Of a stretch of DNA of 41,452 nucleotides, positions 35,198-41,452 are shown one piece after another (position 1 is the first letter of the stretch; each line of letters starts with the position of its first letter). The position numbers and the translations under genes were made by a program. The notes under the pieces were generated by a model that had not been told where the DNA came from, did no database searches, and saw only the letters and a program-made list of their open reading frames with translations. Origin of the DNA: an uncultured archaeon (lineage in GTDB: Archaea; Micrarchaeota; Micrarchaeia; Anstonellales; Anstonellaceae); the NCBI GenBank assembly GCA_902384555.1, contig CABMCD010000003.1:1-41452 (forward strand), written 5' to 3'.

Positions 35198-35761
35198 TCA
35201 GGCCGGAATGTCGATGAAGCCTTTTTCTGTTTTTTCGGGTTTCGAGGCCTCCTCTTTCTTTCCCTCCGCGCCCAAGGCTTCGTAAATCGATTTGGCCAGC
35301 CACAGCTGGTTGGTCTTGCCCAGCTTCTCGATGCGGACGATTTTCTTCTCCTCCAGCCGCCCCACCACGCGGTGCGCGCGCAGGCGGCTCATGCCCTCCA
35401 GCCGCGACACCTGCGCCTGCGTGGTGTGGCCCTCGCTCTTGAGCAAAAACTCCACCACGTCCCGCTCGTCCGTGCTCAGGAAGGAAAGCAGGAGCCCGGC
35501 GTTTCCGGCCGAATCGCGGGCCGCCACCTGCACGCGCTCGGCCATGAGGAAATACATGGCCGCGCCCACCACGATGCCCAGCAGCGACACGGCAATCATC
35601 ATCTCGAAATGGAAGCGGAAGAGGAACTCGACGAACCCGGGCGCGGCCTCGCCGCTGGTGGCCCAGATGTAGCTTCCCAGCATGGCGAACACCAGCAGGA
35701 TGAAGCCGGCCATGATGGCCACCGAGAGCAGAAAGCGCTGTTTGAATGGCATGTTTCGCAT
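35198..35761 (-). CDS. Membrane-anchored winged-helix regulator next to the copper operon
   Basis: 187 residues. Two membrane helices (about 10-34 FLLSVAIMAGFILLVFAML and 50-74 MMIAVSLLGIVVGAAMYFLM) are separated by a short loop. A winged helix follows at about 92-165 (LSTDERDVVEFLLKSEGHTT, QAQVSRLEGMSRLRAHRVVG, then KKIVRIEKLGKTNQLWLAKS). The C-terminus is charged. There is no cysteine, but methionines and a histidine lie in or near the membrane helices. Divergent from the copper genes with several GTGAAAC half-sites between them, so it is the likely local regulator. GGTG lies eight nt before ATG 35761. The kind of archaeal membrane-bound wHTH is known, its signal here is inferred. Confidence 0.75.
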   Translation of the reverse strand: MRNMPFKQRFLLSVAIMAGFILLVFAMLGSYIWATSGEAAPGFVEFLFRFHFEMMIAVSLLGIVVGAAMYFLMAERVQVAARDSAGNAGLLLSFLSTDERDVVEFLLKSEGHTTQAQVSRLEGMSRLRAHRVVGRLEEKKIVRIEKLGKTNQLWLAKSIYEALGAEGKKEEASKPEKTEKGFIDIPA

Positions 35762-35822
35762 GGGTGAAACACCTTTTTGGACGGTGAAACGATTGTTTCA
35801 CCAATCTATATGTATTGTTTCA
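35753..35822. promoter_or_regulatory. GTGAAAC operator array in the copper-locus divergent promoter
   Basis: Five half-sites: GTTTC (35753-35757), GGTGAAAC (35763-35770), GGTGAAAC (35783-35790), GTTTCACC (35795-35802) and GTTTCAG (35817-35822). The third and fourth form an exact inverted repeat with a 4-nt centre; the two GGTGAAAC copies are 20 bp apart. They flank the shared TATA box, so a bound protein would block it. Confidence 0.65.
35805..35813. promoter_or_regulatory. Shared TATA box of the copper locus
   Basis: TCTATATGT works in both directions. To the right it predicts transcription from about 35835; to the left from about 35782, a 21-nt leader for the regulator. Confidence 0.5.
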
Positions 35823-35844
35823 GACAAATGAAATGTTAATAACC

Positions 35845-35866
35845 CTGCGGGGGCGCGACCCCTGCA
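35845..35866 (+). other. GC-rich hairpin in the leader of the copper operon
   Basis: CTGCGGGG pairs with CCCCTGCAG (one bulged T) in the leader just before the first gene. Its position could influence translation; it would instead be coding if translation starts at ATG 35833. Confidence 0.35.
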
Positions 35867-35886
35867 GCGAAGTTGGGAGTGAGCAA

Positions 35887-36087
35887 ATGGAAAAAACAAT
35901 CCGCATCGGCAAGATGCATTGCGAATCCTGCGAGAAACTGCTCAAGATGGCGATGGAAGACGTGCCAGGCGTGCAGGTCAAGTCCATCAGCCACCAGAAA
36001 GGGGAGGCGGTCGTCCAGATGAAGGACGCGCTTTCCTGGCCGGCCGTGAAAAAGGCCATTGAGGCCGAAGGATACACCGTCCAGTAG
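35887..36087 (+). CDS. HMA-domain metallochaperone (probably copper)
   Basis: 66 residues, a complete single ferredoxin-like heavy-metal-associated domain, like CopZ. Metal ligands are the cysteines of MHCESC (10-15). It would carry Cu(I) to the CopA ATPase. GGGAGTGAG lies a few nt before the ATG. An in-frame ATG at 35833 would fit a leaderless mRNA and add 18 residues; I prefer 35887 because the fold starts there. First gene of a four-gene operon. Confidence 0.85.
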   Translation: MEKTIRIGKMHCESCEKLLKMAMEDVPGVQVKSISHQKGEAVVQMKDALSWPAVKKAIEAEGYTVQ

Positions 36088-36099
36088 AGGGATATGACT

Positions 36100-37080
36100 A
36101 TGACCAAGACCTACCAGGTGGAAATCCAGGGCATGACCTGCGAGAGCTGCGAGCGCATGGTCAGCCGCTGCGTTTCAAAGATAGATGGAACCGAGGTGCT
36201 TTCCGTGTCGGCCAAGGACGGACGGATGAGCGTGCGCGCGCCGGAAGGCAGCGGCGAGCGGCTGCGGCAGGCCATTGAGGAAGCCGGATACCGGATGGTG
36301 TCCGTCGAGAAAAAAACCGAGGACGCGGGCTCGAGAAAGGAAACGGAAAAAATCAGCTACCCGGCCGTGCCCAGCGCCGGAGAAGTATGGCGGGGCATCA
36401 TGGGCTCCAGCATCGAGTGGCTGCCCGAGCGCACCCTGCTCACCCACGCCACCGGCACGCTCACCGCGCTTTTGGTGCTGCTGGCTTTCATGTATTTCGG
36501 CCTCTGGCGCGAGCTGCCGGGCTTTTTCGCCGCGCAGATGCCGCTCCTGCTGCTGGGCGCGGTGGCGGTGGTGTCGGTGGTGGCCACGGGTTACCATTTC
36601 AGCGCCTATAAGCGCACGATTTCCTGCTCGATTGGAATGATGGAGGGCATGACGTTCGGCATGATGACCGGCTTCATGATTGGGGCGCTTATCGGCGCGA
36701 CCAACGGCATGTTCTGGGGCAGCGTGCTGGGCATGCTGGTGGGCTGCGCGGCCGGCGTCTGGGCCGGATGGCGCAGCGGCGTGATGGGCGTGATGGAAGG
36801 CCTGATGGCCGGCGTGATGTCCGGCACCATGGGCGCGATGCTCTCGGTGATGCTGCTCGCATCCCCGCTCATCGAATTCCTGGCGCTGCTCACCGCGCTG
36901 TGCGTGCTCATCCTCATCGCGCTGGCCTACATGCAGGTCAATGAGATGGGCAAGCTGGACCACAAGTCGGCCGATGTGGGCACGTTCGCATCGATGGCCA
37001 GCAGCAGCGTGATTTTCTTCCTGCTGCTCACGATTGTAATGGTATATGGGCCCAAGCTGGGCCCGGTTTGGGGAGGATGA
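36100..37080 (+). CDS. HMA domain fused to a Met/Gly-rich multi-spanning membrane protein
   Basis: 326 residues. An HMA domain (residues 1-70) binds metal with GMTCESC (11-17). A linker is followed by about six to eight membrane segments. The central part (about 178-255) contains about 15 methionines in 75 residues in glycine-zipper spacing (MMEGMTFGMMTG, then VMEGLMAGVMSG), which looks like an internal duplication. Methionine-lined helices are used for Cu(I) passage in known transporters such as Ctr1 and CusA; here this is inference. No family I can name. ATG 36100 has GAGGGA seven nt upstream; 36094 is possible. It lies between the chaperone and the cupredoxin. Confidence 0.7.
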   Translation: MTKTYQVEIQGMTCESCERMVSRCVSKIDGTEVLSVSAKDGRMSVRAPEGSGERLRQAIEEAGYRMVSVEKKTEDAGSRKETEKISYPAVPSAGEVWRGIMGSSIEWLPERTLLTHATGTLTALLVLLAFMYFGLWRELPGFFAAQMPLLLLGAVAVVSVVATGYHFSAYKRTISCSIGMMEGMTFGMMTGFMIGALIGATNGMFWGSVLGMLVGCAAGVWAGWRSGVMGVMEGLMAGVMSGTMGAMLSVMLLASPLIEFLALLTALCVLILIALAYMQVNEMGKLDHKSADVGTFASMASSSVIFFLLLTIVMVYGPKLGPVWGG

Positions 37081-37084
37081 GAAC

Positions 37085-37732
37085 ATGAAAACACACGAAA
37101 TTCTTGCCGTTGTGATGCTGGTCCTGGTGGCCGGCTGGATTGCATTCATGGCCAGCGCCAGCACGGCCAGCGCTTCGCGGGCCGGAACCGGCGGCTGGAA
37201 CGCGCAAACCGTCGCCAGCCCGCCGATTGTGGCGGCCGGCGCGAACGCGAACCCGCAGGCGAATGCCGCCCCGGCCGCAATCGCGAATCCGGGCTCCGCG
37301 CCCCAAACGGTGACCATTCAGGTAAGGGGCAACGGGGCGCGCTACGCCCCTGACACCATCCGCGTCACGCAAGGCCAGCACGTGCGCCTGGACTTTGACC
37401 CGGCCACCCTGCCGGGCTGCGAGGCGCAGGTCATCATCTGGGGGCTTAACCAGCAAATCACCGTCAGCCCCTCCAACCACGTGCTGGAATTCGACGCCAA
37501 CGCGCCGGGCACCTACCGCATGTCCTGCGGCATGGGCATGATTAACGGCGCGTTCATCGTGGACGCGGCAAACGGGGCCGGCGCCAATACGGCGAATACG
37601 GCTCCGGCCGCGGCGGCAAATCCGGCCCAGCTCCAAGGAGCCGTTGACCCGACCACCCTGCCCGGCCCCAAGGGCGGCTCATGCGGCGCGGGCGGAAGCT
37701 GCGGGTGCGGATGCGGCGGCGGGGCGCGCTAA
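37085..37732 (+). CDS. Exported cupredoxin-like protein with a Cys/Gly-rich tail
   Basis: 215 residues. An N-terminal membrane helix (ILAVVMLVLVAGWIAFMA) acts as signal or anchor. An Ala/Asn/Pro-rich linker (30-72) leads to a cupredoxin beta-sandwich (about 74-160): VTIQVRGNGARYAPDTIRV, then Cys112 and the Cu-ligand loop YRMSCGMGM with Cys148 and Met150/152. After another linker, the protein ends in a Gly/Cys cluster (GGSCGAGGSCGCGCGGGAR) with four to five cysteines. The ATG overlaps the preceding gene's leader (GGGAGGATGAG). It probably binds copper outside the cell and hands it over or stores it. Confidence 0.75.
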   Translation: MKTHEILAVVMLVLVAGWIAFMASASTASASRAGTGGWNAQTVASPPIVAAGANANPQANAAPAAIANPGSAPQTVTIQVRGNGARYAPDTIRVTQGQHVRLDFDPATLPGCEAQVIIWGLNQQITVSPSNHVLEFDANAPGTYRMSCGMGMINGAFIVDAANGAGANTANTAPAAAANPAQLQGAVDPTTLPGPKGGSCGAGGSCGCGCGGGAR

Positions 37733-37772
37733 ATAAAAAGCGTGCCGGAATTTCAGAGGAGGAAGTGGGGAT

Positions 37773-39995
37773 ATGAAAAAAACCGACCTGACGATTAGCG
37801 GGATGCACTGCGCCTCGTGCGCCGTGCTCATCGGCCGCGGCCTGGGCAAGGTGCCGGGCGTGAAGGCGGCCAACGTCAATTACGCCGCCGGCAAAGCCAT
37901 GGTGGAATATGACGAGGCGGCCGCCAGCGACCAGGCGCTCATCGAGAAGGTGAAATCGCTGGGCTATGGGGCCGAGGTCGGCGTTTCGCTTGAGCACGAA
38001 AAGGAGATGCGGGCGCAGGAAATCCAGGAGCTGCGCACCAAGCTCGTTTTTGGCGCCGTGCTGGCCGTTCCGGCCGTCCTCATCGGCATGTTCTTCATGG
38101 ACATTCCCTACCGCCTCCCCATCCTCTTCCTCCTCTCCACCCCCGTGCAGTTCATCGTGGGCCGGTCGTTCTATCAGGGCGCCATCTCGGCCGCCCGCAA
38201 CAAGACCGCCTCCATGGACACCCTCATCGCGCTGGGCACCACGACCGCCTACGTGTACAGCCTGGGCGCGCTCCTGGGGCTGGTGCAGGAGCAGTATTTC
38301 GAAGTCGGTGCCTCGCTCATCACGCTGGTCATTTTGGGCAAGTATTTGGAAGCCCTTGCCAAGGGCCGCGCATCCGAGGCGATTCGCAAGCTCATGGACC
38401 TCTCGCCCAAGCAGGCGCGCGTCAAGCGCAACGGGCAGGAGATGATGATTTCCACCGCCGACATCCGCATCGGCGACATCATGGTCATCCGCCCCGGCGA
38501 GAAGATTCCGACCGACGGCACCGTGCTGTCGGGCGATTCTTCCGTGGACGAGTCCATGCTCACCGGCGAGTCCATTCCGGTGGAAAAGATGAAGGGAAGC
38601 AAAGTCTATGGCTCGACCGTGAACGCGCACGGCGCGCTGAGCGTGCGGGCCGACAAGGTCGGCTCCGACACCGCGCTGGCCCAAATCGTCAAGCTGGTGG
38701 AGGACGCGCAGGGCAGCCGCGCGCCCATCCAGCGCTTTGCCGACCAAATCAGCGCCGTCTTCGTCCCCGTGGTGGTGGGAATCGCCGTTCTGGCGTTTGG
38801 CGGCTGGTACCTGTTTCTCACCAGCGGCATGGCCGCCCAATTCCTGCCGGCTTCCATCCTTCCGGCCGACCCCTTCTCCTTCGCGCTGCTGGCCGCCGTG
38901 TCGGTGCTGGTGATTGCCTGTCCCTGCGCGCTGGGCCTGGCCACCCCGACTTCCATCATGGTGGGCTCGGGCATCGGGGCGCAGAAAGGCATCCTCTTCA
39001 AGTCGGCCGAGGCGCTGGAGGGCACGCACAAGGTGAACGCGATTGTGCTGGACAAGACCGGCACGCTCACCAACGGAAAGCCCGCGCTGACCGATATTGT
39101 GGCGCTGGCCGCGAAACACAACGAGAATTCCATCCTCTCCCTCGCCGCCTCGATTGAGAAGCCCTCCGAGCATCCCATCGCGGACGCGATTGTGCAGGCC
39201 GCGCAGGCGCAGGGCCTGAAGCTGGCAACCGCCAAATCCTTCAAAGCCCACCCCGGACACGGCGTAAGCGCCACCATAGCGGGCCGGGCCGTCTCGTTCG
39301 GCAACGTCAAGATGATGAAAAAGGCCGGAGGCCGGCTGGACGCCAACGCCGCCGCGCAGCTGGATCGCCTCGAGAACGAGGGCAAGACCACCATGATTCT
39401 GATGCAGGGCAAAACCGTCATCGGACTGGTGTCGGTGGCCGACACCCTCAAGCCCACCAGCGCGGCCGCGGTGGCCGAGCTCAAACGCCTGGGCCTGCGC
39501 ACTTTCATGCTCACCGGCGACAACGCGCGCACCGCGCGGGCGATTGCGGCGCAGGCCGGAATTGACGCCGTTATTTCCGAGGTGCTGCCGCAGGACAAGG
39601 CGGCCGAGATACAGAAACTGCAGTCCTCAGGCCTCAAGGTGGCCATGGTGGGCGACGGCATCAACGACGCCCCCGCGCTGGCGCAGGCCGATTTGGGACT
39701 GGCCATGGGCTCGGGCAGCGACATCGCCATTGAGAGCGGCGACGTGGTGCTGATGAAAAGCGACCCCATGGACGTGGCGCGCGCCGTGAAACTGGGGCGG
39801 GCCACCATCGCCAAAATCAGGCAGAATTTCTTCTGGGCGCTCTTCTACAACATCTTGGGCATTCCGATTGCGGCCGGGCTGTTCTACCCGATTACGGGCT
39901 GGCTGCTCTCACCCATGATTGCGGGCGGCGCGATGGCGATGTCGTCGGTGTCGGTGGTGGCCAACGCGCTGACGCTCAAGTGGATAAAATTGTAG
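37773..39995 (+). CDS. copA: Copper-exporting P1B-type ATPase (CopA)
   Basis: 740 residues. It pumps Cu(I) out of the cytoplasm with ATP. One N-terminal HMA domain (GMHCASC, 10-16), then eight predicted membrane helices. Motifs: TGES (264-267, actuator), CPC (383-385, ion channel), phosphorylation site DKTGT (427-431), SEHP (P1B nucleotide-binding His468) and GDGINDAP. The end [20 protein letters not shown] carries the MSSxxVxxNAL signature of the Cu(I)-type P1B-1 group, and YN is found in LFYNILG. Strong GAGGAGG upstream of ATG 37773. Last gene of the operon, with a T-rich terminator after it. Confidence 0.95.
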   Translation: MKKTDLTISGMHCASCAVLIGRGLGKVPGVKAANVNYAAGKAMVEYDEAAASDQALIEKVKSLGYGAEVGVSLEHEKEMRAQEIQELRTKLVFGAVLAVPAVLIGMFFMDIPYRLPILFLLSTPVQFIVGRSFYQGAISAARNKTASMDTLIALGTTTAYVYSLGALLGLVQEQYFEVGASLITLVILGKYLEALAKGRASEAIRKLMDLSPKQARVKRNGQEMMISTADIRIGDIMVIRPGEKIPTDGTVLSGDSSVDESMLTGESIPVEKMKGSKVYGSTVNAHGALSVRADKVGSDTALAQIVKLVEDAQGSRAPIQRFADQISAVFVPVVVGIAVLAFGGWYLFLTSGMAAQFLPASILPADPFSFALLAAVSVLVIACPCALGLATPTSIMVGSGIGAQKGILFKSAEALEGTHKVNAIVLDKTGTLTNGKPALTDIVALAAKHNENSILSLAASIEKPSEHPIADAIVQAAQAQGLKLATAKSFKAHPGHGVSATIAGRAVSFGNVKMMKKAGGRLDANAAAQLDRLENEGKTTMILMQGKTVIGLVSVADTLKPTSAAAVAELKRLGLRTFMLTGDNARTARAIAAQAGIDAVISEVLPQDKAAEIQKLQSSGLKVAMVGDGINDAPALAQADLGLAMGSGSDIAIESGDVVLMKSDPMDVARAVKLGRATIAKIRQNFFWALFYNILGIPIAAGLFYPITGWLLSPMIAGGAMAMSSVSVVANALTLKWIKL

Positions 39996-40025
39996 GTTTT
40001 TCTTCCTTCTTTTCTTTCTTGGTTT
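39996..40025 (+). terminator. T-rich terminator after copA
   Basis: Plus-strand GTTTTTCTTCC, TTCTTTTCTTTCTTGG and TTTC runs fill the 30 nt between convergent copA and the DUF373 gene. This suits termination of the copper operon. Confidence 0.5.
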
Positions 40026-41261
40026 CTAGGTCGAGAGCAGAATCTTCTCGCCCACCCGCTCCACGTCCTCGAGGTGCACCACCATCTTCTGGCCCAAGGC
40101 CGTCTTGATGGCGATGGTGCCCTCGTGCGGGTCAAGGCCCATCACCTTGCCCACGTAGTTGCCGGCCGCGCCCAACACTTCCTTGTTCTCCAGCTTGAGG
40201 TTGAGCAGCACGCGGCGCTTGATGGTGCGCAGCAGGTTGATGGAGACAAAGCCCATCAGCACCGAGGCCAGAATGACCACCACGAAGTCGTCGAAGGAAA
40301 CGTAGGGCGGCGCGTCGTTCACCACCCATACCGCGCCGGCCCAGAACACCAGCCAGAACAGGATGGTGGAGACGGCGTATTGGCCGTATTTGATGATTTC
40401 CACCTTGCGCTTTTCGGCCAGCATGTCCAGCGCGCGGCCGGCCAGCAGCAGCAGAATGGGCCAGGGCAGCAGCACCAGCACCGAGCGCAGGCTCCCGGCC
40501 GCGATTTTGGCCAGATTCGAGGTCTGCGCCGCGTAGGAGATGGCGCTCTGGTAGCCCGACCAGAAGGAAATGAGGATGAGCGGGGCGGCCACCAGATAGA
40601 CCACCAGCGAGATTTTCTCGGCCGAGAAGTCGAAGGAGGAGAGCATGCGCCCCAGCGCCTCCTCAAAGCCGAAGGCCTTGAAGAGCAGGTAGAGCGAGAT
40701 GATGCCGATGGGCACGTACCAGCCCAGGCCCAGAGTGTAGGAAATCACGAACAGCAGGCCCAGAAGCGCCGGAACGCCGAAGATGAGACGGGCGTAATAG
40801 GGCTCTTTCAGCTTTTCCAAAATGACGAAATAGGTTTTCTCAAGCTCTTTTGCCTGCTTCATCACCACGATTTCGACCGCATCCACCTTGATGCGCGACT
40901 GGATGATGGGCAGCAGCGAAGAGTCCGACTCGCCGTCGGAGACGAAGACGCAGGAGTCGCAGGGGAATTGGGAGAGCAGCCGGTCCAGCTGCGTCGAGAC
41001 GGCCTCGTCGGCCGCGTAACCCAGTTTGGCCGAGCCGGTGAGCGTCGCGATTTGCACGGAGTGGTTTTTGGAGAGGTGGTCGTAGACCGAGATGGCCTTG
41101 AGAATCGCGTTGGTGTCGGTCTCGCCGGGGTCGGCCAGGCCCAGCGCCAAGGCGGCGTTGAGGTTGGCCTCGCGGCCGATGATGGGGCCGGAGATGCCGG
41201 CCTTCTCGTAGAGGTCGTTGTCGCGGTCGACGCAAATGACGAGCTTGGGCTTGCCGGGCAT
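40026..41261 (-). CDS. DUF373 family integral membrane protein
   Basis: 411 residues, an archaeal-only family of unknown function. The N-terminal soluble domain (1-165) starts KPKLVICVDRDNDLYEKAGI and contains GREANLNAALALGLADPGET and DTNAILKAI, a pattern typical of DUF373. A central membrane part with about six helices follows (IFGVPALLGLLFVISYTLG, VLVLLPWPILLLLAGRALD, and others). The last 60 residues (KEVLGAAGNYVGKVMGLDPH) look like a small beta-barrel, PRC- or OB-like. GAGG lies eight nt before the ATG. It may share a divergent promoter with csl4. Confidence 0.85.
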   Translation of the reverse strand: MPGKPKLVICVDRDNDLYEKAGISGPIIGREANLNAALALGLADPGETDTNAILKAISVYDHLSKNHSVQIATLTGSAKLGYAADEAVSTQLDRLLSQFPCDSCVFVSDGESDSSLLPIIQSRIKVDAVEIVVMKQAKELEKTYFVILEKLKEPYYARLIFGVPALLGLLFVISYTLGLGWYVPIGIISLYLLFKAFGFEEALGRMLSSFDFSAEKISLVVYLVAAPLILISFWSGYQSAISYAAQTSNLAKIAAGSLRSVLVLLPWPILLLLAGRALDMLAEKRKVEIIKYGQYAVSTILFWLVFWAGAVWVVNDAPPYVSFDDFVVVILASVLMGFVSINLLRTIKRRVLLNLKLENKEVLGAAGNYVGKVMGLDPHEGTIAIKTALGQKMVVHLEDVERVGEKILLST

Positions 41262-41317
41262 AGGGAATTCCTCGAATGGCGGGATGGATGTCCCGATACG
41301 GCCTAATGGGTTATGGG

Positions 41318-41327
41318 TATTTAAATA
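41318..41327. promoter_or_regulatory. Divergent TATA box, DUF373 gene and csl4
   Basis: TATTTAAATA is palindromic. It predicts transcript starts near 41296 on the minus strand and near 41349 on the plus strand. Confidence 0.45.
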
Positions 41328-41392
41328 TAGAACGTGCGAGGTCTATCAGACGTTCAAACAGCCCCCAAATTGTCTTTTTTGGAGCGTTATCC

Positions 41393-41452
41393 ATGTCCGA
41401 TTCAAACCGTTTAGTCCGGCCCGGAGAGGAGGTCGGCATTGAGGAAGAATAC
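41393..41452 (+). CDS. csl4: Exosome subunit Csl4, first 20 codons only
   Basis: The frame from ATG 41393 runs off the right edge and reads MSDSNRLVRPGEEVGIEEEY. The VxPGExxGxxEE(F/Y) opening is characteristic of archaeal Csl4, the S1-domain cap subunit of the RNA exosome. GGAG lies upstream. The identification rests on 13 residues only. Confidence 0.6.
   Translation, partial: MSDSNRLVRPGEEVGIEEEY

Noticed and set aside
33033..35804. Very long minus-strand reading frame opposite lonB
   Set aside because: It is the mirror of the GC-rich lonB codons, with His/Arg/Gly-rich nonsense composition and no motif; lonB carries all catalytic residues.

Overview
The window is archaeal chromosomal DNA, GC-rich and densely coded. 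The diagnostic block is a minus-strand run in archaeal order: rpoH, split rpoB (B'' and B'), split rpoA (A' and A''), rpl30e, a KH-only nusA, rps12, rps7. Membrane-type LonB, a DUF373 protein, ribosomal protein L10e and the first codons of exosome Csl4 agree with this. A bacterial-type DNA gyrase (gyrA, gyrB) and EppA-type pilin signals fit a euryarchaeal or DPANN lineage such as Diapherotrites or Micrarchaeota. The phylum is an inference that the sequence alone does not settle.

Layout. 1-267 is the start of an unknown minus-strand gene. 575-4219 is a cassette: two closely related double-Lrp regulators flank a fusion of an AlaE-like alanine exporter with a SAM methyltransferase. 4351-8756 holds a possible 29-residue peptide, a DHH phosphoesterase and four exported or membrane proteins of unknown function. 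8785-9795 is a P-loop kinase/dCMP deaminase fusion broken by an in-frame TAG, divergent from a Maf pyrophosphatase. A hexapeptide acyltransferase and a DUF1405 membrane protein follow. 11724-13057 is a bacterial-looking operon (AHSA1/SRPBCC, DUF1428, VOC). 13058-17851 is gyrB-gyrA on the minus strand. 18153-21885 carries rpl10e, a winged-helix/coiled-coil/AT-hook protein and two pilin-like proteins. 21913-22503 is a small lipoprotein. 22663-32030 is the RNA polymerase/ribosomal block. 32177-32915 holds two small unknown genes, followed by lonB. 35198-39995 is a copper-handling locus: a membrane-bound winged-helix regulator divergent from an HMA chaperone, an HMA plus Met/Gly-rich membrane protein, a cupredoxin and a CopA ATPase. 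A DUF373 gene and the start of csl4 close the window.

How the genes work together. The first cassette looks like amino-acid sensing linked to alanine export: Lrp-family proteins bind amino acids, and the exporter lies between two near-identical copies. The copper locus reads as sensing (wHTH with GTGAAAC operators around a shared TATA box), intracellular trafficking (HMA), export (CopA) and an outer-surface cupredoxin. The methionine/glycine-rich HMA membrane protein is its least explained part. Promoters follow a clear rule: many first genes of transcription units have a TATA box centred 25-27 nt before the start codon, which implies leaderless mRNAs, while downstream operon genes carry GGTGA or GGAGG ribosome-binding sites. 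I used this rule to choose several starts.

No tRNA, rRNA, CRISPR array or insertion sequence was recognised.
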